The notes below the pieces were generated by a model, which did not search any database, was not told the origin of the DNA, and saw nothing but the letters and a program-made list of their open reading frames with translations. From Algoriphagus hitonicola (GTDB taxonomy: Bacteria; Bacteroidota; Bacteroidia; Cytophagales; Cyclobacteriaceae), in contig NZ_FOPC01000007.1 in NCBI RefSeq assembly GCF_900113375.1, positions 62,001-126,000 of the forward strand: a DNA stretch of 64,000 bases, written 5' to 3'. The translations under genes and the position numbers were made by a program. This document shows positions 22,466-31,740 of the stretch, in pieces (positions within the stretch are counted from its first letter, which is position 1; every line of letters starts with the position of its first letter).

Positions 22466-25138
22466 TTATTCTAAAACTCTGACGAGACGTCCTAATCTTC
22501 CCTCGGCATCCATCCCCTCGATAATCAAAAGTTGGCGCTTAGCCACATCGGAATTGTAATATTCTAAATCGATTTCACCATTTTCTCCGATCTCAAGAAG
22601 CGGGTTCCAATAAATGGTTGCTCGTTTATCATCAATAGCATTCTCTGGAGTCTTTTCGTCATACTTTGGCGTATAGAATTCTTTGGGGATGGAATATCCC
22701 CCATAGTTGGAGACTAAAGTACCGCCTACGCTAGGTGAAACTCCAGCTCCGGATTTGGTATAGACAGCGATCACACCATTTGCGCCTTGTGCACCAAAGA
22801 TAGCCGAGCGAGCAGGATCTTTGAAGACGTCCACGTTAGCTACATCCCGAGGGCTGACCTGAAGAAGCGTATTGGCATCTACCGGAGTATTGTCAAGAAG
22901 GAATAACGGCTGCGTTCCCGATCCCCCCAATGACCCAATGCCCCGGATATTAACACTGACATCAGTGCCTGCAATGTAAACGGAAACGCCGGATACTCGT
23001 CCTTGGATCAATTGAAAGACATTGGTAAAGCCGACAGATCCCGGGATTTTTTCGGGATCCAAGGTCACATCCCCAGCTCCATAGATTTTTCTGATTTCTT
23101 CTTCTTCGGCTTCAATTGTTTGTCCCTCTACCGTCACTTCATCCAAATCCAAAATGTCGGGATCTTCATTCATTCGCTGCATCAGGGTTCTTTCCTGATA
23201 GGTGGCTGCCAGGGCTTCGGGCCAGACTATCTCAGATTGATAGCTGCCCTCGGTACCCTTAAATACCGGCTCGGGCTGGATTACCTCGACATCTACAAAA
23301 TTCTTTAGTCGATTGTCTTCCGCAGTGATGGTGACATTGACAGAATCTTGATATTCCAAATCCCGTAAAATAAACCTTCCATTTGGACCGTATTCAGATG
23401 AAATGATTTCGATTCCCTCTCCGACTACAGCACTGACCTTTCCTCCGGAAAGACCCTTGCGGGTATCTTCTGCATCGGTGATTTGACCTTCGATATTGAT
23501 CCCCCGTTCGATGAAATAATCAATTTTCGGAAGTTGGTTGGAAGTCACTTGATCCCATTGAAATCTTGTCCAGCCATGAGTCAGCATGACTAAGTCTAAA
23601 GCTTCTTGTGTTTCTTCGGATTGATTCTGAAAATAATAGCCGGGTGAATGGACATTTCCTTTCAGATCTGAATCCAATAATAGACTGGAGAAAATGGTGC
23701 CCGATGCTTCACTTTCATCTTTTTGTTGGTCTGCATCGACTACCGAAAGGGAATAACTACCTGCGGCAGGCTGTCCATCCACCTGACTTTGGATACTTAA
23801 TTTTATAAGATCTCTGGACCCAAGCGTGCCTGACTTTGATAATTCAAGGGATAGTTCAGGTTCTTGATTGATATATACCAAGCGTTCTAATAAGGGAATT
23901 CCCTTGCCATCAAGCACGGTAATTTGGTTGATTCCCATCAGGAGATTTTCCTTGGGAATTCTCACTCCCCAAACTCCATTAGTCAATCCACCCTGAATCA
24001 TGTAATTGATTATCCCCCTAGTTTGGCTGACAAGAAGGAGGTCTTGATTTTCCTCCGTTCCCTGCACAAATGCTGTCAAGTAGCTGGTCTCAGGATTGTT
24101 GACTACCTGCATGGTCAAGCCTTTCGATAGGGCTTTTGGAAGCGGTAAAGTAATTGACTGCCCCAACTCATTTTGAATTTGGGCTTCATAGTCCGCCTGA
24201 TTTGGCATGAGGGTAATCTTTCCCAATCCCGCAAAATTACTTTCGAAGGTACTGTTTTCAACGCCCTCGATTTGGCCGGTGAAGGTAAGTGGAGTGCCAT
24301 CGGGTTCCACTCCCCGGAAAGCAATAGTTGAATTTTTGCCAATCAGCCAATTTCCACTTTCCGGCATAAACTGAATATCAGCCAGTGATAAGCTGTATGG
24401 AAGGCGGATTTTTTGGGTCACTTCATAATTTTCATTTTCGAAAAAGCCTAAAACTACGTGCTGACTGGGGTAGGCTTTTTCAGGAATCGAAAAACTAAAG
24501 CTGACTTGTCCGTCTTGGTTAAGGACTAATTCTTGGTTTAATATTTCTTCATTTCCTCCAAAAGCTTTTAAGCCGATTTTTTTTGAGGAAAGCGGATTTC
24601 CGGATTCGTCAATCGCCTGTAGTTCGGCTCGATAGGTGACCTTTCCTTCAGTGGAGGAAATTTCAATGAATTTTAGCTGTGGAAGAAAACTCCCACCCTG
24701 ACCATCTATCACGTTGAGTTTTTGATTGAAAAAATAATCCTCACCAAAATTTCTCATCCAAGACGTATACGCCTTGATTCGGTAAGTACCCGGCTTCCCA
24801 AAGGCAGGCAATTGAAAATCTCCCTTTCCCCGTCCATTTTCAATTCGGACGATTTTCTGCTCGAGCAGCAAGCCATCCCCATCAAAAAGATCAACATAAA
24901 GGGTCTGACTCAGAGGAGAGGGAATCTGTACGCTTCCCGCCACTACATAGGCACTAAACCATACATCTTCTCCCAAAGTATAGGTATGCTTGTCAAAATG
25001 CAGATAAGCCTTCTCGGGAGGAGTTTCTTTTTGATAATTTTCGAAATAGGTCTGAATCTGTGTAGGAAGCTCTTCTTGTGCAAAAACTGCAGGAAAAAAA
25101 GCAAAGTAGGCGAATAGCCCGAAAAGTAACTTTTTCAT
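22466..25138 (-). CDS. Large secreted protein with MG2-like domain and TonB-receptor plug domain
   Basis: An 890-residue secreted protein. A signal peptide covers 1-20. An MG2-type macroglobulin domain (about 40-145, with PPEKAYLHFDKHTYTLGEDVWF) is followed by further beta-sandwich domains. A TonB plug-like domain lies near residues 690-800 (FQLIQGRVSGVSVYIAG, PLFLLDNTPVDAN, AIFGAQGANGVIAVYT). There is no barrel, so it cannot be a receptor by itself. Proteins of this build are common in Bacteroidota and of unknown function. It is separated by 61 bases from the small outer-membrane protein downstream, which may be its partner (inference). Confidence 0.78.
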   Translation of the reverse strand: MKKLLFGLFAYFAFFPAVFAQEELPTQIQTYFENYQKETPPEKAYLHFDKHTYTLGEDVWFSAYVVAGSVQIPSPLSQTLYVDLFDGDGLLLEQKIVRIENGRGKGDFQLPAFGKPGTYRIKAYTSWMRNFGEDYFFNQKLNVIDGQGGSFLPQLKFIEISSTEGKVTYRAELQAIDESGNPLSSKKIGLKAFGGNEEILNQELVLNQDGQVSFSFSIPEKAYPSQHVVLGFFENENYEVTQKIRLPYSLSLADIQFMPESGNWLIGKNSTIAFRGVEPDGTPLTFTGQIEGVENSTFESNFAGLGKITLMPNQADYEAQIQNELGQSITLPLPKALSKGLTMQVVNNPETSYLTAFVQGTEENQDLLLVSQTRGIINYMIQGGLTNGVWGVRIPKENLLMGINQITVLDGKGIPLLERLVYINQEPELSLELSKSGTLGSRDLIKLSIQSQVDGQPAAGSYSLSVVDADQQKDESEASGTIFSSLLLDSDLKGNVHSPGYYFQNQSEETQEALDLVMLTHGWTRFQWDQVTSNQLPKIDYFIERGINIEGQITDAEDTRKGLSGGKVSAVVGEGIEIISSEYGPNGRFILRDLEYQDSVNVTITAEDNRLKNFVDVEVIQPEPVFKGTEGSYQSEIVWPEALAATYQERTLMQRMNEDPDILDLDEVTVEGQTIEAEEEEIRKIYGAGDVTLDPEKIPGSVGFTNVFQLIQGRVSGVSVYIAGTDVSVNIRGIGSLGGSGTQPLFLLDNTPVDANTLLQVSPRDVANVDVFKDPARSAIFGAQGANGVIAVYTKSGAGVSPSVGGTLVSNYGGYSIPKEFYTPKYDEKTPENAIDDKRATIYWNPLLEIGENGEIDLEYYNSDVAKRQLLIIEGMDAEGRLGRLVRVLE

Positions 25139-25208
25139 AAATAAATTGGCTTAGTTCTATTAAGTCGTAAATAAACTAAGACCTATTTAAAATTCAAGTG
25201 AAAAAATC

Positions 25209-26276
25209 TTAAATCTTCACTAATTCAGCAACTTCGTTTTTATTGGCTAGTTGACCACAGGCCGCATCGATATCCTGACCTCTGGATTTTCGGACTTTTG
25301 CGATGATTCCCTGGCTCTCCAGTATTCGTACATACATCTCTACTGCAGCCTTGGACGCTTGTCGAAATTCCCCCTCGTCGATGGGGTTGTATTGGATGAT
25401 ATTGACTTTGGAGGGAATGATTTTGCAGAACTTTGCCAAAGCTCTCGCATGTTGCTCGTCATCATTGATCCCATCCCAAATCACGTATTCATAGGTAACT
25501 TTTCGTTTGGTCTTTTCATACCAATAGCGCAATGACTCTCCCAACTCCTCCAAAGGGCTCTTGTCGTTGATTGGCATCAGTCGGGAGCGGGTTTCATTGA
25601 TGGCTGAGTGGAGGGAAATAGCCAAATTGAATTTGACCCCGTCATCGGCCATTTTTTTGATCATTTTGGGAATTCCCACGGTCGAAAGGGTAATTCGCCG
25701 TGGAGCCATGCCGAGTCCATCAGAAGAAGTGATTTTATCGATGGCATCGATCACATTGGAATAATTGAGTAGCGGTTCGCCCATGCCCATAAATACGATA
25801 TTGGTCAGGGGGCGCTTAAAATAGGTTTCTGCTTCGTCCTTGATTGCCACCACTTGGTCGTAGATTTCATCTGCATTGAGATTTCGCATGCGCTTGAGGC
25901 GGGCAGTGGCACAAAAATTACAATCCAAGCTACAGCCTACCTGAGAAGAAACACAAGCTGTAATTCTTTTGCTCGTAGGGATGAGCACAGATTCCACGAT
26001 TTTGTCATCAAAAAGCTTTACGGCGTTTTTGATGGTTCCATCCTGAGAATGCTGCATGAGGTCCACTTGGATGTGATTGATGATAAAATACTTCTTGAGC
26101 ATTTCCCGAGTAGAAAGGGAAATATTGGTCATTTCGTCAAAATTCTTCAGGGATTTATTCCATAGCCATTCATAGACTTGCTTGGCCCGAAATTTTTTTT
26201 CGCCCTGTTCCAAAAAGAATTCTTCCAAATCCGCTTGGCTGAGTTTACGAATGTCCCTTTTTTGGATTTCTTCCAT
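25209..26276 (-). CDS. rlmN: Dual-specificity RNA methyltransferase RlmN
   Basis: A 355-residue radical SAM enzyme that methylates A2503 of 23S rRNA (and A37 of some tRNAs). The 4Fe-4S cysteines are C115, C119 and C122 (CSLDCNFC). The two catalytic cysteines of the ping-pong mechanism are also present: C108 in ITACVSSQ and the C-terminal one in DAACGQL. The N-terminal KAKQVYEWLW stretch is the RNA-binding part. This is RlmN and not the related Cfr, judging by overall match to the housekeeping form. The ATG lies only four bases after a TAGCTTTG promoter element, so the message may have no leader. Confidence 0.93.
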   Translation of the reverse strand: MEEIQKRDIRKLSQADLEEFFLEQGEKKFRAKQVYEWLWNKSLKNFDEMTNISLSTREMLKKYFIINHIQVDLMQHSQDGTIKNAVKLFDDKIVESVLIPTSKRITACVSSQVGCSLDCNFCATARLKRMRNLNADEIYDQVVAIKDEAETYFKRPLTNIVFMGMGEPLLNYSNVIDAIDKITSSDGLGMAPRRITLSTVGIPKMIKKMADDGVKFNLAISLHSAINETRSRLMPINDKSPLEELGESLRYWYEKTKRKVTYEYVIWDGINDDEQHARALAKFCKIIPSKVNIIQYNPIDEGEFRQASKAAVEMYVRILESQGIIAKVRKSRGQDIDAACGQLANKNEVAELVKI

Positions 26277-26280
26277 GCTG

Positions 26281-26288
26281 CAAAGCTA
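26281..26288 (-). promoter_or_regulatory. Minus 7 promoter element directly before rlmN
   Basis: On the minus strand this is TAGCTTTG, a full TAnnTTTG match, followed by CAGC and the ATG at 26276. The same arrangement (TAGCTTTG, four bases, ATG) occurs before marC. I do not see a clear -33 TTG at the usual distance. Confidence 0.5.
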
Positions 26289-26441
26289 CGAATTTGATTG
26301 TGGAATGCTGAATCCCATTCTTTTAAAAATAAGAGGAGTTAATTTTAAAAATCTTTGAATACTACCAGGCACCTAGCTGAATATCTGTACTTAGTTTTTA
26401 ACTTTGGTTGAAATCCAGTTTTAGCTTTCAACCTATCGCTT

Positions 26442-26855
26442 GTGAAAATTCAAATAATAAATGGACCTAATCTGAATCTGCTGGGAAAGCGGGAACCTGA
26501 AGTCTACGGAAGCCAAACCTTTGAGGAGTATTTGGATTCCCTCCGTAGGCAGTTTCCAGAGATACAGATCGAATATTTTCAAAGCAATATTGAGGGAGAA
26601 ATCATCGATAAGATTCATGAAATTGGATTTTCATATGATGGGATTTTGCTCAATGCCGGAGGCTACACCCATACCTCAGTGGCCATCTCCGATGCCATCG
26701 CGGGAGTAACTACCCCAGTTTTAGAAGTTCACATTTCCAATATTTACAAACGAGAAGAATTCCGTCATAAAAGTATTATTTCCAAGTCCTGTGTAGGGAT
26801 GGTTTCCGGTTTGGGGCTGAAAGGCTACGAATTGGCTATCCGATATTTTCTTTAA
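26442..26855 (+). CDS. aroQ: 3-dehydroquinate dehydratase, type II
   Basis: A 137-residue dodecameric dehydratase for the third step of the shikimate pathway. It starts at GTG (26442), giving the conserved KIQIINGPNLNLLGKREP. Catalytic residues are R17 and Y22 (GKREPEVYG), N71 in LNAGGYTHTS, and H97 in EVHISN. The length is typical. It begins after the divergent rlmN and is followed 14 bases later by the SerC-like gene, so the two are probably co-transcribed. Confidence 0.93.
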   Translation: MKIQIINGPNLNLLGKREPEVYGSQTFEEYLDSLRRQFPEIQIEYFQSNIEGEIIDKIHEIGFSYDGILLNAGGYTHTSVAISDAIAGVTTPVLEVHISNIYKREEFRHKSIISKSCVGMVSGLGLKGYELAIRYFL

Positions 26856-26869
26856 ATCAATCTTTGACC

Positions 26870-27925
26870 ATGTTGACCTTTGCCGCCGGACCTTCAAAAG
26901 TCTACGATGTCCTTCCCCAATACCTCGCCGATGCCTATGCTCAGGGGATTTTGAGTGCCAATCACCGGAGTTCGGTGTTTATGAATCTCTATCAGGAAAC
27001 CGAGCGTTTGATGAGAGAAAAGCTTCATGTTCCCGAGGATTATCAACTGCTTTTCACTTCCTCTGCTACCGAAAACTGGGAAATCATTTCTCAATCTATC
27101 GTCGAAAGTGCGAGTTTCCATATTTTTTCTGGTTCTTTTGGGAAAAAGTGGATCGAATTTGCCAAGTATATTCTGCCTGGTACGGATGGGATCAAAATCC
27201 AGCCTACTCAGGTGATCGATGTGCCAGGCTTGGAAATAGACGAGAAGTTTGATCTGATCGCCATTACCCAAAATGAAACCTCCAATGCTTCTCAGGTAAA
27301 AATGGAATATCTGGAAGCAATTCGTGAGAAATTTCCCGAGAAATTGATCGCAGTGGACACGACTTCGAGTATGGCCGGGATCGAGCTCAAGTTTGAATTG
27401 GCTGATATTTGGTATGCTTCAGTTCAAAAATGTTTTGGCCTTCCCGCTGGTTTGGGATTGTTGATTTTAGGGCCAAAAGCAAAAGAGCAAACTCAGCAAA
27501 AAGGAGAACGTGGTCGATACAATTCCCTGAATTTTATCTTGGAAAACGCGGCTAGCTATCAAACGCATTATACTCCAAATGTATTGGGAATCTATTTGCT
27601 GAAGCGGGTGCTTCAGGATATTCCAGAAATTCAGCATACCGATCAGAATCTCCGCGAGCGAATGGTAAAATTGGAAAACTGTATTGCACAATCCTCCTCT
27701 TTACGCCTATTGGTAGATCACGAATTGAGCAGAAGTACCACCGTGCTGGGTGTGACGGGTCCCGAAGAATTGATTTCCCGTGTCAAAAAAGAAGCAGAAA
27801 AAGAGGGGATGCAGCTGGGAAGTGGCTACGGCCCATTGAAGCCGACTTCATTCCGTATTGCGAATTTTCCTGCCATTACGGATGCTGAGATTGACCGACT
27901 GATTACATTTTTGTCAAAATATTAA
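26870..27925 (+). CDS. Aminotransferase class V, SerC-like
   Basis: About 351 residues of a fold-type I PLP enzyme. It begins TFAAGPSKVYDVLPQYLADA, the phosphoserine aminotransferase-like start, and the PLP-binding lysine is K187 in YASVQKCFGLPAG; the early HRSSVFMNLYQETE segment binds the cofactor phosphate. ATG 26870 is preferred to a TTG two codons earlier. It is most like phosphoserine aminotransferase, which needs serine synthesis partners (serA) not seen here, so another class V substrate such as alanine/glyoxylate is possible. It follows aroQ after 14 bases. Confidence 0.75.
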   Translation: MLTFAAGPSKVYDVLPQYLADAYAQGILSANHRSSVFMNLYQETERLMREKLHVPEDYQLLFTSSATENWEIISQSIVESASFHIFSGSFGKKWIEFAKYILPGTDGIKIQPTQVIDVPGLEIDEKFDLIAITQNETSNASQVKMEYLEAIREKFPEKLIAVDTTSSMAGIELKFELADIWYASVQKCFGLPAGLGLLILGPKAKEQTQQKGERGRYNSLNFILENAASYQTHYTPNVLGIYLLKRVLQDIPEIQHTDQNLRERMVKLENCIAQSSSLRLLVDHELSRSTTVLGVTGPEELISRVKKEAEKEGMQLGSGYGPLKPTSFRIANFPAITDAEIDRLITFLSKY

Positions 27926-28023
27926 TTCGGAAAGAAGGCTTCTCCTTCCAAAAAAGGCGCTTAGAAAATTCATGTTTTCAAGGGGTTCGCAATAATTCAC
28001 AATTGCCTAATATGAAATTGCTT

Positions 28024-28052
28024 TTTGGCAAATTTTATTTGGTGTAGCTTTG
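28024..28052 (+). promoter_or_regulatory. Promoter of marC
   Basis: TTTG at 28024-28027 and TAGCTTTG at 28045-28052 are 17 bases apart, slightly short for the Bacteroidota promoter. The ATG of marC (28057) follows four bases later, so the transcript may start at or near the start codon. Confidence 0.45.
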
Positions 28053-28056
28053 TGGC

Positions 28057-28638
28057 ATGGTTGACTTCAAGCAAATTCTTTCGGTGTCATTGATTCTCTT
28101 TTCAGTGATTGATATACTCGGATCCATACCGATCATTATCAATTTGAGAAAAAAGGTTGGTCATATTCAATCTGAAAAAGCCACCTTGGCCGCTGGGCTG
28201 TTGATGATTTTGTTTTTGCTGGCAGGAAAGTCCATTTTGGGTCTTTTTGGGATCGGAGTGGAGGATTTCGCGATAGCGGGAGCTCTGATCATTTTTGCCT
28301 TGGGTGCAGAAATGATTCTGGGTATTGAGCTTTTTAAGCCTGACCCGGAAGCATCCTCAGGTGCCTCTATTGTTCCTATCGCTTTCCCTCTGATAGCTGG
28401 GGCTGGAACTTTGACGACGATTTTGACTTTGAAAGCTGAATTTGCTCAAGTCAATATTGCCATCGGAATTCTATTGAATTTGGTTTTTGTCTATGCGGTT
28501 TTGAAAAGCACCAATTGGCTGGAGCGAAAGCTTGGAAAAACCGGGTTGGATGTATTGCGTCGGATTTTTGGCATTATCCTACTTTCGATTGCAGTCAAAA
28601 TTTTCAAAACGAACGCCTTCCCGATGGATATCATCTAA
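28057..28638 (+). CDS. MarC family integral membrane protein
   Basis: A 193-residue protein with six predicted membrane segments and the family features: DILGSIPIII in the first segment and a mirrored half with FPLIAGAGTLTT. MarC proteins were once thought to give multiple antibiotic resistance; that link has not held up, and no transport substrate is firmly known. The start at ATG 28057 is the family start. It lies 30 bases before rnhA, so both may be on one transcript, although rnhA has its own promoter-like TTTG before its ATG. Confidence 0.85.
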   Translation: MVDFKQILSVSLILFSVIDILGSIPIIINLRKKVGHIQSEKATLAAGLLMILFLLAGKSILGLFGIGVEDFAIAGALIIFALGAEMILGIELFKPDPEASSGASIVPIAFPLIAGAGTLTTILTLKAEFAQVNIAIGILLNLVFVYAVLKSTNWLERKLGKTGLDVLRRIFGIILLSIAVKIFKTNAFPMDII

Positions 28639-28668
28639 GGTGCCGATTTTTATTCTTTTCTTTGTGCC

Positions 28669-29121
28669 ATGATTACGATTTATACCGATGGTGCTGCCAA
28701 AGGAAATCCCGGTCCCGGAGGTTATGGAGCAGTTTTGAAATTCAACAAACATCGAAAAGAGCTTTCGGAAGGCTTTCGTCTGACGACCAATAACAGAATG
28801 GAGCTTTTGGCTGTGATTCGGGCGTTGCAGGAGTTAAAACTAACGGGAATCCCGGTGACGATTTATTCGGATAGCAAATACGTGGTCGATGCAGTGGAAA
28901 AGGGCTGGCTTTGGGGTTGGCAGAAAAAGGGCTTTAAAGACAAGAAAAACCCTGATCTCTGGCTACGCTATATTCCCCTTCATCTGAAGTACAAACCGAA
29001 ATTCGTGTGGGTAAAGGGTCATGCCGGCAATATCGAAAACGAACGCTGCGATCAGCTAGCTGTTGCCGCCGCGGAAGGACATGGGCTGAAAGTGGACGTG
29101 GGGTATGAGTCTGGAAATTGA
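28669..29121 (+). CDS. rnhA: Ribonuclease HI
   Basis: A 150-residue enzyme that degrades the RNA of RNA-DNA hybrids, including primers and R-loops. All active-site residues are present: D7 (YTDGAAKGNPGPGGYG), E45 (MELLAVI), D68 (YSDSKYV), H118 (VKGHAGN) and D128 (RCDQLA). The basic handle region (GWQKKGFKDKKNPDLW) is the same type as in E. coli RNase HI, so it needs no extra hybrid-binding domain. It is followed by a long inverted repeat. Confidence 0.95.
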   Translation: MITIYTDGAAKGNPGPGGYGAVLKFNKHRKELSEGFRLTTNNRMELLAVIRALQELKLTGIPVTIYSDSKYVVDAVEKGWLWGWQKKGFKDKKNPDLWLRYIPLHLKYKPKFVWVKGHAGNIENERCDQLAVAAAEGHGLKVDVGYESGN

Positions 29122-29176
29122 ATTTTTGGTAACGGATTTAGCTCATTTTTAACCTTGACTTCGGATATCAATTCAG

Positions 29177-29220
29177 GTTTATATTGACAAAATAAACATT
29201 TATATTTTGTCAATATAAAC
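29177..29220. repeat. Long AT-rich inverted repeat, 18-base perfect arms
   Basis: GTTTATATTGACAAAATA at 29177-29194 is the exact inverse of 29203-29220, around an eight-base loop. It lies between convergent rnhA and the isomerase gene, ending two bases before the latter's stop codon. There is no GC-rich core, but on both strands it could act as a weak terminator. Its symmetric form also resembles an operator or the scar of a mobile element. Confidence 0.65.
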
Positions 29221-29221
29221 T

Positions 29222-30349
29222 CTATCCTTGTAAGTCCTTCATTGTCATCAATGGGAGGTCTTTTCGATAGACTTCTTTCAAAAATTTATATTCAGAATTT
29301 GGATAAACCCAACCCTCCTCAGTCAGTTCGTAAAGTAATGGGGCGAGGTTTTGAACTGCCGCTTTACAACCTTGAACTATCGCGCCTATTTTCCCCGTTT
29401 GCTTGGAGAGCACGGCTTCATTTTCGATTTCAAATGGCCCCTCAAATCCTCTTTCTTTTAGCACATGGACAAAAGTTCTCCAATCCATTGAATCTCCCAG
29501 TCCAAAGCCTGGCAAGGTGGCTTCGTAATGATGTCTGTCCCAAGGATTGGTGCTTGAGGGTATTCCTGCTTTTTTTGCCCAGTCCTCTGGAATCTGATGC
29601 ATGGGATACATATTTCCCCAGAAAGGATCCGGATTATTTCGGGTTGATTTGACGTGAATACGTTTGAGGCGTGACCTATCCGTATTTCGGATTACCTCCA
29701 CCGGATCGGTATGCTGCCAAATGTCATGAGAAGGATCGTAGATTTCTCCATGATTGGGGGAGGGGATCAGTTCGTACATCAATTTTCGGGCAGCAAGAAC
29801 ACCGGGTAAATTATTGTAGGTGCCAAAATATCCCGAGTTTCTCCAACCTTCCATCGGGCAATTTTCATACAGAATGCATACGCCAAGATCGGCTGCATAC
29901 TTGATGATCGGAGTGAAAATCCGCTGGAATTCCAACAGGTTTTTTTCAAAACCTCCCTCTTCATTTCCCAATTCATGATTATAGCCGACAAATGTGCCGA
30001 CTTTGACATCATTTTCATCTCCTCCAAGCAGGTAAGCCATTCGGATCAATCGCAACAGGTGATTTTGATTTTTAACTCGCTGACCCGGATCCCCTCCGAT
30101 AAGGTTTTCGAAAGCTCCGATGGATAATCTCAATTCTGCTGAGTTAAATTGATCGATCAGTTTTTTGGCATCCTCGGGACCAAAACTTTCATAATTCAAA
30201 TGTGTAGCGACAAAATCATCTCGTGTACCGTCTCTACGGAAAACGCAAAGGTCCAATCCTTGCACACCGATTTCTTTTGCCTTTTCTATGGTTTGATCCA
30301 GATTGAGCTGGTCAAAAGCAGAAGTCATAATCCAAATGGGATTTGCCAT
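29222..30349 (-). CDS. Sugar-phosphate isomerase/epimerase-like TIM barrel
   Basis: A 375-residue xylose-isomerase-like TIM barrel. Motifs fitting a metal site are CILYENCPMEGW (Glu on a barrel strand), IYDPSHDIWQ (Asp-His), RIHVKSTR (His) and FEIENEA (Glu at the end). The order E, D/H, H, E is that of the family's divalent-metal ligands. The family covers isomerases, epimerases and dehydratases of sugars and inositols, so the substrate is not defined. It has no signal peptide and is cytoplasmic. It lies downstream of the haloperoxidase-like gene behind a terminator, as the last gene of the susCD locus, perhaps expressed by read-through. Confidence 0.75.
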   Translation of the reverse strand: MANPIWIMTSAFDQLNLDQTIEKAKEIGVQGLDLCVFRRDGTRDDFVATHLNYESFGPEDAKKLIDQFNSAELRLSIGAFENLIGGDPGQRVKNQNHLLRLIRMAYLLGGDENDVKVGTFVGYNHELGNEEGGFEKNLLEFQRIFTPIIKYAADLGVCILYENCPMEGWRNSGYFGTYNNLPGVLAARKLMYELIPSPNHGEIYDPSHDIWQHTDPVEVIRNTDRSRLKRIHVKSTRNNPDPFWGNMYPMHQIPEDWAKKAGIPSSTNPWDRHHYEATLPGFGLGDSMDWRTFVHVLKERGFEGPFEIENEAVLSKQTGKIGAIVQGCKAAVQNLAPLLYELTEEGWVYPNSEYKFLKEVYRKDLPLMTMKDLQG

Positions 30350-30372
30350 TATTTTAATTTTTGGGTCAAAAA

Positions 30373-30392
30373 AACAGCCCTTTCGGGCTGTT
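30373..30392 (-). terminator. Terminator after the haloperoxidase-like gene
   Basis: AACAGCCC and GGGCTGTT pair perfectly around TTTC. Read on the minus strand, the stem is followed by a run of seven T. It separates the haloperoxidase-like gene from the isomerase gene. Confidence 0.85.
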
Positions 30393-30396
30393 CAAT

Positions 30397-31740
30397 TTAT
30401 TCATTTTGTGCAAGATTTTTAGGCTTGGTGCTAATTCTGGACCAGAGGAGTTCACCTACTTTTTGGCCTTGCCATACTCCTTCTTCAATCGCAGGCATGT
30501 AGTGAATTCCACCATAAAACCGTGAAATCGCTGCTTCCTCGGCTGCCTCTGAAAAGGAATTATATTCCCGAACCGGAAGTCCATAATTTACTTCGGAGCT
30601 ATCCACAAAATGGAAATCCTCCCCAAATAGCTGCGTCAAGGTGTATGCTGCTGCTGTGGAAGCCACACTGTGTCCGCTAGTGTGTTCTGGGAATGGAGGA
30701 GTTTGAAGCAAGGGGACCCATTCTTCATCAATAAATTGATTGATGTAAGTCTCCGGGCGAACGAGCTTGCTTCGGTATTTTTCATCCCAGCAAGCCACAA
30801 AGGCATCATGAAGCGAAATACCCGTAAGCGCAAGGGCTTCGGCGGTTTTTTTCCAATCCGATTCTGCGGTTTTTGCAGCAATTGCTGCAATACTCATCCA
30901 ATGCCCACCGGGTGTAATTTTTTTCTCGGCAAACATCACATGACCTTTGACATTCATTTTGTAGGGATTACAATCCCAAAACATGGCAATATCCAATTCC
31001 TCTTTTTCCGCAGCATTAACCGCATCATAAACTTCTTTGGCTCGTTTGAAAAACTCCGATTCGGGATCGGTGGAATAAGGCGGTGGGGGAGAAACTTTGT
31101 ACTGACCTGCTGAATCTAAGGTGAAGGTTCGGATTTTGTTCCAATGCGGTTCAATCCCTTCCATGTAGGCCGGAGGTGTCGGCTCCCAAGTTCCGGGGAG
31201 ATTAGTGACTGTGTATTTTGGAAAGGAACGGCTCTGATGATAATTATCCTGTGCGGAATAGGCTTTGACGGCTTCGGCCACTTCTTTACCAAATTCAACA
31301 GAAGCTTCAAAAACATCTCTTGGAATTCCTTTTTCTTTTAATTCCTCAAAGGCTTTGTCCCGATGGGCGTTGACCATTTCTTCGGAGAAAATCAAATGAG
31401 TACCCATGGTATAATAAGCCGCTAGAGAAGCTAGGGGAGGATAAATATTTTCAGGTACGGTGAATTTTACTTCTTCAGAACCCTTGAGTTGCCCCAAGAG
31501 TGATTGGTAGTTGGGGTCTACTGCTGCGGCTACTTCATAGGCCGCCAAGGAAGAATAAGAGTAAATCCGTGCCGCTACCGGAGGGGAAAAGATGTCGTGG
31601 ATAATGACTTCGGTAATCCGGTCTTGAGCCTCGTTTAGGTAATGTCCATCCGTAATGGCTTGACTATAATCAACCGGCTCAGAACAGGAGATTGCCAATG
31701 CAACTAATCCTAAATAAAGCAGGCTTTTAATACGATTCAT
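30397..31740 (-). CDS. PAP2/vanadium haloperoxidase superfamily lipoprotein
   Basis: A 447-residue lipoprotein (lipobox ALAISC) with a mostly helical body. The whole vanadate/phosphate-binding set is present: K321-x6-R328-P in KYRSKLVRPE, the TSGH motif (H353 and H357 in PEHTSGHS), and SR-x5-H with R407 and H413 (SRFYGGIHY). H413 would bind the metal or phosphate. It could be a vanadium haloperoxidase or an acid phosphatase; the two share this site and cannot be told apart from motifs alone. It lies downstream of three VCBS proteins and SusC/SusD. The outer position by lipid anchor points to an extracellular or periplasmic substrate. Confidence 0.82.
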   Translation of the reverse strand: MNRIKSLLYLGLVALAISCSEPVDYSQAITDGHYLNEAQDRITEVIIHDIFSPPVAARIYSYSSLAAYEVAAAVDPNYQSLLGQLKGSEEVKFTVPENIYPPLASLAAYYTMGTHLIFSEEMVNAHRDKAFEELKEKGIPRDVFEASVEFGKEVAEAVKAYSAQDNYHQSRSFPKYTVTNLPGTWEPTPPAYMEGIEPHWNKIRTFTLDSAGQYKVSPPPPYSTDPESEFFKRAKEVYDAVNAAEKEELDIAMFWDCNPYKMNVKGHVMFAEKKITPGGHWMSIAAIAAKTAESDWKKTAEALALTGISLHDAFVACWDEKYRSKLVRPETYINQFIDEEWVPLLQTPPFPEHTSGHSVASTAAAYTLTQLFGEDFHFVDSSEVNYGLPVREYNSFSEAAEEAAISRFYGGIHYMPAIEEGVWQGQKVGELLWSRISTKPKNLAQNE

